Position numbers and translations under genes: made by a program
Source: GCA-965745 sp046704525
GTDB lineage: Archaea; Thermoplasmatota; Thermoplasmata; Thermoplasmatales; Thermoplasmataceae
Direction: 5' to 3'
Length of the DNA: 9,731 nt
NCBI GenBank assembly: GCA_046704525.1
Contig: JBJKRS010000157.1
Coordinates: forward strand, 1-9,731
The notes under the pieces: model-generated
Databases searched by the model: none
What the model was told of the DNA's origin: nothing
The model's input: the letters and a program-made list of their open reading frames with translations, nothing else
In this document: positions 1-5,947 of the stretch, piece after piece
How the letters are laid out: the number at the start of each line of letters is the position of its first letter
How positions within the stretch are numbered: the first letter of the stretch is position 1

Positions 1-140
1 ATGTAAGCGAATATGGATGCCAGTATTCCGAACATGAAGAGGAGTGCAAAATACCCAACGAACCTCGCCGTCCTGTCCTTCGTCCTCCTCGAATTGACGC
101 TCCGCCATGTGATTTCCTCCTTATGGCCGCCATTAATCAT
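1..140 (-). CDS. pstA: PstA, phosphate ABC transporter permease (5' part only)
   Basis: Only the first 46 or so codons lie in the window; the rest is beyond the left edge. The peptide begins MINGGHKEEI, continues with a basic stretch rich in Arg, Lys and Thr, and then enters a hydrophobic helix (FVGYFALLFMFGILASIFAY), which fits a cytoplasmic N-terminus followed by the first membrane segment. I assign it to PstA, the second channel subunit of the high-affinity phosphate importer, mainly because it directly follows pstC. The ATG at 140 overlaps the end of pstC (stop at 135-133), so translation is probably coupled. A GAGGGGG stretch ends 8 nt upstream of this ATG and serves as ribosome-binding site. 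An in-frame ATG at 146 is an alternative start. Sequence alone cannot exclude another permease, but order and overlap make PstA very likely. Confidence 0.8.
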   Translation of the reverse strand, partial: MINGGHKEEITWRSVNSRRTKDRTARFVGYFALLFMFGILASIFAY

Positions 141-1110
141 TCTCATACCCCCTCAGCACGCCCCTGCCTGCTATCACCCTTCCGAGAAGGTTGACCACAA
201 GCGAGATTGCCAGAAGCACCAGGGCAAGCTCAGCCAATGCAGATACGCTCATTCCCGTGCCGTCGAAGAAAGCACTATCCAGATATGATGCAATGTGAGC
301 AGCCATCGTATTGATTGTCGAATACAGGCTTGTAGGGTAGGCGTTTACCAAACCGCCGCTCACCATCAGGACCGCCATTGTCTCTCCAAGAGCCCTGCCC
401 AAGCCCAGAAGCGTCCCGCCAAAGGTTGATGCCCTGGAGTAGTTTGTGATAAGGTACCTCCCGAGCTCCCATTTCGTTGCACCAAGGGAATAGATTCCGT
501 TCTTTATGTCTTCAGGCGCAGAATCGAAGCTGTTGACCATGACCGAAGTAATAATGGGGGAAATCATCACGCTCAGCACTACCGCTGAAGCGACTATTCC
601 GGCCCCCGTGTAAATTGTGCCACTGAAACCTGGAATGAACGACAGGTACGAGTTCATCCAGGGCTCTATGCTGTTATAGAGAAGGGGTTCCAGGACCACA
701 ATTCCCCACAGCCCATATACAACGCTGGGAATTCCGGCAAATAGCTCCACCAGGGAAATCAGCAGTCTCTTGATCCCCTTAGGCGTGTAAAGTTCTACCG
801 TGAGTGAGATCATGAAGCTTACGGGAAATGCGATGAGAAGGGCAAGTAAAGATGTGATGACCGTGCCCAGAAGAAACAGCAGGACGCCGAATGAGGCGTG
901 ATATAAGTGGGTTACACCATTTGTGATGACCGGAGCATGGTTTTCCAGGCCCGGGTTCCAGAGATAGGTGGTGAAGAAGTTCAGCCCAGTGAACCTGATT
1001 GAAGGTAATGAATAATAGAAAATGAACGCGACTATTGATATGAGAATTATGGCTGGCACTAAAGAAAATGCAAAAGTTAGGGAATTAAAAAATTTAATTT
1101 TTGTTTTCAA
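133..1110 (-). CDS. pstC: PstC, phosphate ABC transporter permease
   Basis: This 325-residue inner-membrane protein is one of the two channel-forming subunits of the PstSCAB phosphate importer. About six hydrophobic helices are visible (roughly residues 15-33, 73-100, 118-140, 165-193, 229-253, 289-309). The family stretch ELFAGIPSVVYGLWG lies at 122-136. The ABC-contacting EAA-type loop runs from about 198 to 250 and includes APEDIKNGIYSLGAT and GLGRALGETMAVLMVSGG, typical of PstC. Length is normal for the family. The start is TTG at 1110, not ATG: GGTGAT, complementary to the 16S rRNA tail, sits 5 nt upstream, and no in-frame ATG occurs before the first helix. The gene starts 13 nt after the pstS stop and overlaps the pstA start, so pstS-pstC-pstA form one operon. 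Confidence 0.95.
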   Translation of the reverse strand: MKTKIKFFNSLTFAFSLVPAIILISIVAFIFYYSLPSIRFTGLNFFTTYLWNPGLENHAPVITNGVTHLYHASFGVLLFLLGTVITSLLALLIAFPVSFMISLTVELYTPKGIKRLLISLVELFAGIPSVVYGLWGIVVLEPLLYNSIEPWMNSYLSFIPGFSGTIYTGAGIVASAVVLSVMISPIITSVMVNSFDSAPEDIKNGIYSLGATKWELGRYLITNYSRASTFGGTLLGLGRALGETMAVLMVSGGLVNAYPTSLYSTINTMAAHIASYLDSAFFDGTGMSVSALAELALVLLAISLVVNLLGRVIAGRGVLRGYEND

Positions 1111-1123
1111 ATTTTATCACCGA

Positions 1124-3205
1124 TTACTTCGCGTGGATCTTGTTGATCAACGGTATCGTCACGTTGTTGACAACTGCCGACGGCAGTGGCGCAAGGTTCA
1201 GCGGGTCAAGGTATTTGCCCTGGCTTCCACCATTGGAGGAAACCATCCACTTCAGCAGCTCCTGGATCGCATTTGTCAGGAGTGTTCCTGACTGGTTCTG
1301 CTGAACCACAACATATTCGAGATCAGCTATGGGGTAGGATGTGGTTCCAGGCGCATACTGCAGTGCAATTGTTCCGTTGCTTGGAATATCCGGAAGATAC
1401 TGTGCTGCTGCTTGCTTGACATTCGTTATGTTAGCTGCCACATAGTTGCCCGCCTTGTTCTGCAAGTTGGCAATGCCGAAACCGTCAGTGGTTATTGTCG
1501 AGTTGTAGGTAGCTGCGATGTATGCTACCCCCCCTGGTGCGCCATTAAGAGTCGCTATCATTCCGGTGTTCCCGTTGCCTGTCTGTGCACTGCTAACCCC
1601 TGAAGGCCAGTTGGGCGATGTGGATGCCCCTACATTGTTTGCCCACCATGAGTTTGCCTTGCTCAGGAAGGATGAGAACATGAACGTGTCACCGCTTCCG
1701 TCAGACCTGTGTATTGGGATTATGGCCTTGTTTGGAAGCGTAGCGCCTGGATTGGCAGCTGAGATCTTTGAGCTGTCCCAGTTCGTGATTGTTCCGTTAT
1801 ACATTCCGGCTATCAGGGATGCGTTAAGGTTCAGGTGGTTTACTCCAAGGCTGTATCCTTTCAGGTTGTATGTGATGTACTGATACGAGATCAGGATCGG
1901 TATGTTCATTGTGTACGGATTTGCATTTGCCAGGGAGCTGGACATGTAAGCATCCGAGCCGCCGAGGTTCACTGTTCCGCTGATTGCCTGAGAAATTCCG
2001 AGACCGCTGCCGCCCGCAGCTGGTTGAAAAGTGGCTGCCGTGTAATTGCCGGCCCAGGAGTTCATTACCGGATACAGGAGACTGGATCCTGCCTCGGTGA
2101 TTGTGACTTTGCTGCTTGCAGATGTCGCTATCTTGTTTATCAGAGGGGTGACTATTCCGCTTACCACACTGTCAGGAAGAGGTGCAAGGTTGAACTGGTC
2201 CAGGTACTTGGACTGCGATCCGCCATTGCTGCTAACCATCCACTTCAGGAGGTTCTGAAGTGCATTTGCCATGGACTGGTCGGTCTGATTCAGCTTGACA
2301 ATGACATATTCCATGTCAGCGATCGGGTATGATGTCGCACCAGGCGCATACTGCAGTGCAATTGTTCCGCTGGGCGGAATGTCAGGAAGATACTGTGCTG
2401 CTGCTTGCTTGACATTCGTTATGTTAGCTGCCACATAGTTCCCTGCCTTGTTCAAAAGGTGTGCTATGCCGAATCCATCACTGCTGATTGTCGAGCTGTA
2501 TGTGGCTGCGACGTATGCAATGCTGTATGGCGTCGACTTTTCGGTCGCTATAACTCCTGTATTCCCATTGCCAGTAGCTGCATTGGTGACTCCAGTTGGC
2601 CAGCTGGGTGAAGTTGAAGCACCGACAGTGCTGTTCCACCATGAGTTTGCCTTGCTAAGGTAAGATGAGAACATGAACGTGTCACCGCTTCCGTCAGACC
2701 TGTGTATAGGCACAATTGCCTTGTCTGGGAGGCTGACACCCGGGTTCGCATTCTGAATTGCAGGGTTGTTCCACTTTGAAATACTGCCATTGTAGATTCC
2801 AACGATTATATCCGCGCTCAGGTTGAGAGAAACGTTGTTCAAGTTCGGAATGTTGTAGCTGATATACTGGTACGAAAGCAGTATCGGGATGTTTGCGACA
2901 TATGGGTATGCGTTTGCGTCAGAGCTTGATAGATAAGCATCTGAACCCCCAAGGTTCACCGTTCCGCTGATTGCCTGAGAAATTCCGAGGCCGCTGCCGC
3001 CCGCAGCTGGTTGAAAAGATGCATTGGTGTAGTTGCCCGCCCACACATTAAATAAGGGATAAAGCAGGCTGGATCCGGCTTCAGTAATGGTAACTTTGCT
3101 GTTACTTGCTCCACCGTTTCCTTTTGACAGCTCGTAAGCTGCTACACCAGCAACTATAACAATCAGTGCGATTATTATTGCCAGTGCTGCACTTTTTGTA
3201 TTCAT
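1124..3205 (-). CDS. pstS: Double-module PstS: two tandem phosphate-binding domains in one membrane-anchored protein
   Basis: This 693-residue protein binds phosphate outside the membrane and delivers it to PstCA. Residues 5-24 form one hydrophobic helix with no following cysteine, so it is an uncleaved anchor or a signal peptide rather than a lipoprotein signal. Then come two complete PstS modules, residues 36-359 and 365-690, joined by only about five residues (ATSAS). By hand alignment they are roughly 70-75% identical with one two-residue indel. Each has the family's ligand motifs: TEAGSSLLYP (39-50; 368-379), GGSGLGISQ (69-77; 398-406), NLGGSDAY (84-91; 413-420) and HRSDGSGDTF (168-177; 499-508). 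A usual PstS has one such module of 300-370 residues. There is no cysteine, few charged residues and 16 N-x-S/T sequons, 8 per module. The ATG at 3205 has no Shine-Dalgarno motif. pstC follows after 13 nt. Phosphate is the expected ligand from operon context; one module could have drifted to a related oxyanion. Confidence 0.93.
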   Translation of the reverse strand: MNTKSAALAIIIALIVIVAGVAAYELSKGNGGASNSKVTITEAGSSLLYPLFNVWAGNYTNASFQPAAGGSGLGISQAISGTVNLGGSDAYLSSSDANAYPYVANIPILLSYQYISYNIPNLNNVSLNLSADIIVGIYNGSISKWNNPAIQNANPGVSLPDKAIVPIHRSDGSGDTFMFSSYLSKANSWWNSTVGASTSPSWPTGVTNAATGNGNTGVIATEKSTPYSIAYVAATYSSTISSDGFGIAHLLNKAGNYVAANITNVKQAAAQYLPDIPPSGTIALQYAPGATSYPIADMEYVIVKLNQTDQSMANALQNLLKWMVSSNGGSQSKYLDQFNLAPLPDSVVSGIVTPLINKIATSASSKVTITEAGSSLLYPVMNSWAGNYTAATFQPAAGGSGLGISQAISGTVNLGGSDAYMSSSLANANPYTMNIPILISYQYITYNLKGYSLGVNHLNLNASLIAGMYNGTITNWDSSKISAANPGATLPNKAIIPIHRSDGSGDTFMFSSFLSKANSWWANNVGASTSPNWPSGVSSAQTGNGNTGMIATLNGAPGGVAYIAATYNSTITTDGFGIANLQNKAGNYVAANITNVKQAAAQYLPDIPSNGTIALQYAPGTTSYPIADLEYVVVQQNQSGTLLTNAIQELLKWMVSSNGGSQGKYLDPLNLAPLPSAVVNNVTIPLINKIHAK

Positions 3206-3234
3206 TTGTTTTCTAAGGTTGGATTGCAGAAGTT

Positions 3235-3243
3235 GATATATAC
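3235..3243 (-). promoter_or_regulatory. TATA-like box for the pst operon
   Basis: On the minus strand this reads GTATATATC, centred about 34 bp upstream of the pstS ATG. A start about 26 bp downstream would leave a leader of roughly 7 nt, which fits the lack of a Shine-Dalgarno motif. The region is extremely AT-rich and a second TATA-like element (TTTATATA on the minus strand) lies at 3278-3285, so which box is used is uncertain. Confidence 0.45.
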
Positions 3244-3249
3244 AATGTC

Positions 3250-3266
3250 CAAATAGTATATATTTG
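3250..3266. promoter_or_regulatory. Inverted repeat next to the pst promoter, candidate operator
   Basis: CAAATA and TATTTG form perfect 6-bp arms around GTATA. The element lies immediately upstream of the TATA-like box nearest pstS and between it and the more distal box, a plausible place for a phosphate-responsive regulator. AT-rich DNA yields such palindromes by chance, so this is tentative. Confidence 0.3.
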
Positions 3267-3299
3267 TCTATAATATCTATATAAATATATATTGAATAT

Positions 3300-3428
3300 G
3301 TCGGGAAGCATTAAATACATCTTATGAAGGCAATTCTGGATGACCGTGTGCGAAAAGCAGGGGCAAGCCCATGAGGTTCCATTCCAGAAAGTTCCATCTG
3401 GGTCCGACTGCCAGGCTCTAGGGAGCGG
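3300..3428. other. Non-coding stretch between the phosphoesterase gene and the pst promoter
   Basis: This forms the distal part of the 223-bp gap between the end of the phosphoesterase gene and pstS, and I see no convincing gene. On the plus strand a TTAAATAC box at 3311-3318 precedes a 16-codon frame (3324-3374, beginning MKAILDDRVRK) too close to be served by it. A partial direct repeat GTTCCAT occurs at 3376-3382 and 3391-3397, and CCAGA (3384-3388) can pair with TCTGG (3397-3401) across an 8-nt loop. A small RNA is possible but not supported. Confidence 0.3.
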
Positions 3429-4124
3429 TTATTGGGGGAGGTAGAACTTCGATAGCTCCCTGAATTCCACTGAATCCTTGTCGACGAGAAGTTCAAGCTC
3501 CCTCACAGTTTTTCCGTAGTCGTACTGAAACCGCGTGAATCGCACACTCTCATCCCTCGTGTCAAGGACAGCATACCATGGCTTCCAGTTTCCGTCCCTT
3601 GGCTGGCCACAGCTTCCGGGGTTTATAATACGACTCCTGTACATCATGGGAAAATGCGTGTGACCCACCATTATGTACTTGAAATCCTTCAGTTCAGGAT
3701 CCCGCGTCACCATTTCAGCCTCCGTTGAGAAGAGATAGCCATAGAGGTTGTTATTTGGGGATGCATGGGTAAGGTACATTGGAATGCCTTCCATCTCAAT
3801 CTCTATTTTTTCCCTGAATTTCTTCATCTTCCCTATGTCATTTTTGGAGAGAAGCTTCTTTGATATGTTGTTCCTTGAGAACTCGCTCAGGTGGTGCATT
3901 GCCGGAGCACATTTGCAGTCAACATCGTTTATGACTGCGTGATCGTGGTTGCCCATTGCTGCGTGTTTTACATTCTCAGAGATGAAGTCGACAACTTCTG
4001 CAGGCTGGGGTCCGTAATCCACAGCATCGCCAAGGAAGATTATGTCGTCGTAGCTCTCAGACTCGGTAACAGTCTTCAGTGCCTCGTAATTGCCATGAAT
4101 GTCAGAAATGATGAGGACTTTCAT
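3429..4124 (-). CDS. Metallophosphoesterase (YfcE/MJ0936-type predicted phosphodiesterase)
   Basis: This 231-residue soluble protein belongs to the small calcineurin-like phosphoesterases that hydrolyse phosphodiester or phosphomonoester bonds using two metal ions. All metal-site motifs are present: DIHGN with D8 and H10, GDAVDYGP with D33, GNHD with N59 and H60, THASP with H120, and GHTHF with H155 and H157. The C-terminal NPGSCGQPRDG (168-178) followed by YAVLD matches the single-domain COG0622/COG0639 type. The physiological substrate cannot be read from sequence. Cysteines C70 and C72 (DCKC) sit in the insert after the GNHD motif, where I know of no conserved role. The gene is divergent from arsR. 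It has no Shine-Dalgarno motif, but GATAAAA on the minus strand is centred 26 bp upstream of the ATG, suggesting a leaderless transcript. Confidence 0.9.
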   Translation of the reverse strand: MKVLIISDIHGNYEALKTVTESESYDDIIFLGDAVDYGPQPAEVVDFISENVKHAAMGNHDHAVINDVDCKCAPAMHHLSEFSRNNISKKLLSKNDIGKMKKFREKIEIEMEGIPMYLTHASPNNNLYGYLFSTEAEMVTRDPELKDFKYIMVGHTHFPMMYRSRIINPGSCGQPRDGNWKPWYAVLDTRDESVRFTRFQYDYGKTVRELELLVDKDSVEFRELSKFYLPQ

Positions 4125-4146
4125 GCTGAAATTATGGCACTGCCAG

Positions 4147-4153
4147 TTTTATC
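4147..4153 (-). promoter_or_regulatory. TATA-like box of the phosphoesterase gene
   Basis: On the minus strand this reads GATAAAA, centred 26 bp upstream of the phosphoesterase ATG at 4124. This spacing puts transcription initiation at or next to the start codon, the leaderless pattern common in archaea. It lies within about 40 bp of the arsR operator candidate. Confidence 0.4.
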
Positions 4154-4177
4154 GGTTGTGTAGCACCCATTGCAACC

Positions 4178-4190
4178 TATAATCTAAATA
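4178..4190 (+). promoter_or_regulatory. arsR promoter, TATA-like region
   Basis: TATAATCTAAATA contains two overlapping TATA-like candidates (TATAAT at 4178-4183 and CTAAATA at 4184-4190). Initiation about 26 bp downstream falls around 4206-4213, giving a leader of roughly 8-16 nt to the arsR ATG at 4222. The inverted repeat at 4188-4207 would overlap the box or lie between box and start, well placed for repression. Confidence 0.45.
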
Positions 4191-4207
4191 TGAAGAATAA
4201 TTCATAT
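4188..4207. promoter_or_regulatory. Candidate ArsR operator (ATATGAA-N6-TTCATAT)
   Basis: This is a perfect 7-bp inverted repeat around a 6-bp spacer. ArsR/SmtB-family dimers are known to bind AT-rich inverted repeats of this TGAA-N6-TTCA style, usually over their own promoter. Here the repeat begins within the arsR TATA region and ends 14 bp before the arsR ATG. I infer autoregulation of arsR-arsB, relieved when the metalloid binds. Confidence 0.65.
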
Positions 4208-4221
4208 GTTTGTTCAGGCAT

Positions 4222-4557
4222 ATGTTAAGCCAGGATTCACTTGAAGCTGATGAAGTTCGAATTTACAAGATGCTATCTGACAGCGCGAGACTGAATGTTC
4301 TGAAGTTGCTGATGAAGAAGGATATGTGCGTCAGCGAGATTGTAGACAGCATGGAACTACCACAGTCACTGGTTTCGCACAAACTCAAGGAACTTAGGGA
4401 AAACGGCCTTGTGACCAGTCACAGGTCAGGGAAGAAGATTATATACAGGCTTGGCAGAGAAGTTCTTGCAGGAATCATACAGGCTGGTGAAAAAGCCGGG
4501 CAAACCCTCCCCTGGGCCTGCAATTGCGTTGAATGCGGTGACGCCACGCAGGCATGA
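4222..4557 (+). CDS. arsR: ArsR-family metalloid-responsive repressor
   Basis: This 111-residue protein is a winged-helix dimeric repressor. Residues 12-70 contain the helix-turn-helix core (IYKMLSDSARLNVLKLLMKK, then SEIVDSMELPQSLVSHKLKELRENGLV), and the wing is RSGKKIIYRLG. It has one cysteine at the classical ArsR sensor position (DMCVSEI, C36, where E. coli ArsR has two in LCVCDL) plus a C-terminal tail, ACNCVECGD, with C100, C102 and C105. The tail probably supplies the remaining thiol ligands. The gene directly precedes an ArsB efflux pump, which points to arsenite or antimonite as inducer. I chose ATG 4222; an in-frame TTG at 4210 would add MFRH but lies only 2 bp past the operator and has no ribosome-binding site. 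The identity as ArsR family is firm; the exact metalloid is inferred. Confidence 0.9.
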   Translation: MLSQDSLEADEVRIYKMLSDSARLNVLKLLMKKDMCVSEIVDSMELPQSLVSHKLKELRENGLVTSHRSGKKIIYRLGREVLAGIIQAGEKAGQTLPWACNCVECGDATQA

Positions 4558-4560
4558 TCC

Positions 4561-4565
4561 GGTGA
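4561..4565 (+). promoter_or_regulatory. Ribosome-binding site that fixes the TTG start of arsB
   Basis: GGTGA, complementary to the 16S rRNA 3' tail, lies 7 nt before the TTG at 4573. It starts 4 nt after the arsR stop codon, so arsB translation is probably coupled to arsR. Confidence 0.65.
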
Positions 4566-4572
4566 ACAAGGC

Positions 4573-5859
4573 TTGAACTTCCATCTCGCCGCAGCAGTTG
4601 CAATTTTCGCTGCCACCCTTTTTATGGTAATAAAGAAACCCGGCGGATTAGGCATTGGCTACTCTGCCCTTATGGGCGCAGCAGTCACTATCTTGCTGGG
4701 GATAACGACACTCTCCGATGTTCTTGAGGTGTGGAACATAGTGTGGAATGCCACATTCACCCTTGTTGCCCTGATCGTTCTTTCCGTGATTTTTGACGAG
4801 GCAGGGTTCTTTGAGTATGTGTCTGTAAAGGTATTGAAAATTGCACGCGGGAACGGGTTTCTTCTCTACCTGCTGATCATCCTGCTGGGTGCCCTTGTAT
4901 CCGCCTTCTTCGCCAATGACGGAAATGTGCTAGTTCTCACACCCATAGTTTACAGCCTCCTTAAGAGGATAAACGTTGACGGGGAGAGAATGGTTGCCTT
5001 CCTGATGACTCTCGGGTTCGTGGCTGACAGCACGAGCCTTCCCTTTGTGGTAAGCAACCTCGTGAACATAGTGACTGCCAGCTACTTTTCCTTTCCATTT
5101 CTGAATTACCTGGTGGTGATGGCGATCCCTGACATAGTGTCCATCGCCGCAAGCACGCTCTTTTTATGGGTTGTTTACAGGAGGCATGTGAAATTCACCT
5201 ATGATCCTTCGAACCTACGCCCTGTTGAGATCAGGGACAGGAAGATCTTCAGAATAGCAGCTCCATTCATGGTAGCAATAGTTGCTGCATACTCCCTGTC
5301 CGGTGTTTACGAAATACCCGTTGCCCTGATCGCTGTGCCTGCAGTGGCGATGGTTGCGATTGCTGCATACCTGAACGGAAAGATAGACGTTGTTCTCGCA
5401 TTGAGAGAAGCCCCATGGCAGGTGGTGCTCTTTTCACTGGGAATGTACATAGTAGTTTTCGGGATGGGCAGAGAAGGCATAACCCAGGCTCTTGCCTCCC
5501 TGATCGTATCGATCCAGAACTACCCGGGGCCATTCCCTGTCGTCCTAACAGGCCTGCTCATATCCTTCATAGCGGCCATACTCAACAACATGCCATCTGT
5601 CATGATGGTGAACCTGTCGCTGGCCCAGGCAGGTTCTCCACAGATTCTTGCGTATGCAAACGTGATTGCCAACGACATAGGTCCCAAGTTCACAACAATA
5701 GGGTCCCTTGCGACCCTGATGTGGCTTGAAGTGCTGAGGAAGAAGGAAATGGACAGGATTTCGCCCCTCTACTACACGAAGATTGGTCTTGCCGTGGGGC
5801 TCCCCGTCCTTGTAATCACACTTCTGTCTCTCTGGCTAGTGTTCCCGCTCGTGTCATGA
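4573..5859 (+). CDS. arsB: ArsB arsenite efflux permease
   Basis: This 428-residue polytopic membrane protein exports arsenite/antimonite, with or without an ArsA ATPase. Length matches E. coli ArsB (429). Recognisable ArsB stretches are PGGLGIGYSALMGA (23-36), FFANDGNVLVLTPIV (112-126), ADSTSLPFVVSNLVNIVTA (151-169), NNMPSVMMVNLS (338-349) and ANDIGPKFTTIGSLATL (366-382). About ten to twelve hydrophobic helices fill the rest. It starts at TTG with a GGTGA site 7 nt upstream and follows arsR by 15 nt, so the two form an operon. No arsA or arsC is visible nearby: no ATPase or arsenate reductase gene occurs within the window. The wider ion-transporter superfamily includes other anion permeases, but the motif match and the arsR neighbour make ArsB secure. 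Confidence 0.93.
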   Translation: MNFHLAAAVAIFAATLFMVIKKPGGLGIGYSALMGAAVTILLGITTLSDVLEVWNIVWNATFTLVALIVLSVIFDEAGFFEYVSVKVLKIARGNGFLLYLLIILLGALVSAFFANDGNVLVLTPIVYSLLKRINVDGERMVAFLMTLGFVADSTSLPFVVSNLVNIVTASYFSFPFLNYLVVMAIPDIVSIAASTLFLWVVYRRHVKFTYDPSNLRPVEIRDRKIFRIAAPFMVAIVAAYSLSGVYEIPVALIAVPAVAMVAIAAYLNGKIDVVLALREAPWQVVLFSLGMYIVVFGMGREGITQALASLIVSIQNYPGPFPVVLTGLLISFIAAILNNMPSVMMVNLSLAQAGSPQILAYANVIANDIGPKFTTIGSLATLMWLEVLRKKEMDRISPLYYTKIGLAVGLPVLVITLLSLWLVFPLVS

Positions 5860-5875
5860 TGCCGCACTGTGGCAT
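5859..5875 (+). terminator. Hairpin directly after arsB, probable ars operon terminator
   Basis: ATGCCGC pairs with GTGGCAT around a 3-nt loop (7 bp with one G-U pair), beginning on the last base of the arsB stop codon. TTTACAGGGTTTT follows. Its position before the icd promoter fits a terminator, though the U-rich stretch is interrupted. Confidence 0.4.
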
Positions 5876-5908
5876 TTACAGGGTTTTGCGACCGTAAAAT
5901 TAATGAGA

Positions 5909-5917
5909 AAATTAAAT
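5909..5917 (+). promoter_or_regulatory. TATA-like box of the isocitrate dehydrogenase gene
   Basis: AAATTAAAT is centred about 34 bp upstream of the ATG at 5948, predicting initiation near 5940 and a leader of about 8 nt. This favours ATG 5948 over the upstream in-frame ATG 5903, which would place the box inside the coding region. Confidence 0.4.
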
Positions 5918-5947
5918 GCCCTTGGTAGCCATTACAGGTTGATTCAA

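Noticed and set aside
1835..2332. Long plus-strand open frame opposite pstS
   Set aside because: It lies antisense to the strongly supported PstS coding frame, has no family resemblance and no promoter or ribosome-binding site; it is a by-product of the GC-biased codons of the opposite strand.
1124..3205. Assembly artefact or two separate pstS genes
   Set aside because: The halves share one uninterrupted frame, differ at about a quarter of residues and contain a two-residue indel, so a duplicated read or collapsed join does not explain them; there is no stop, start or ribosome-binding site between them.
3371..3401. GGTTCC-containing stretch resembling a tRNA T-arm
   Set aside because: No acceptor stem, anticodon arm or CCA-proximal pairing can be built around it; it is better described as a short imperfect direct repeat.
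3311..3496. Minus-strand open frame overlapping the end of the phosphoesterase gene
   Set aside because: Most of it overlaps the phosphoesterase C-terminus in another frame and the peptide shows no recognisable pattern or ribosome-binding site.
4210..4221. TTG at 4210 as start of arsR
   Set aside because: It lies 2 bp past the operator repeat, without a ribosome-binding site, and adds only MFRH ahead of an ATG that fits family N-termini.
5903..5947. ATG at 5903 as start of icd
   Set aside because: It would put the likely TATA-like box inside the gene, and the extra 15 residues do not resemble known isocitrate dehydrogenase N-termini, although the option is not excluded.
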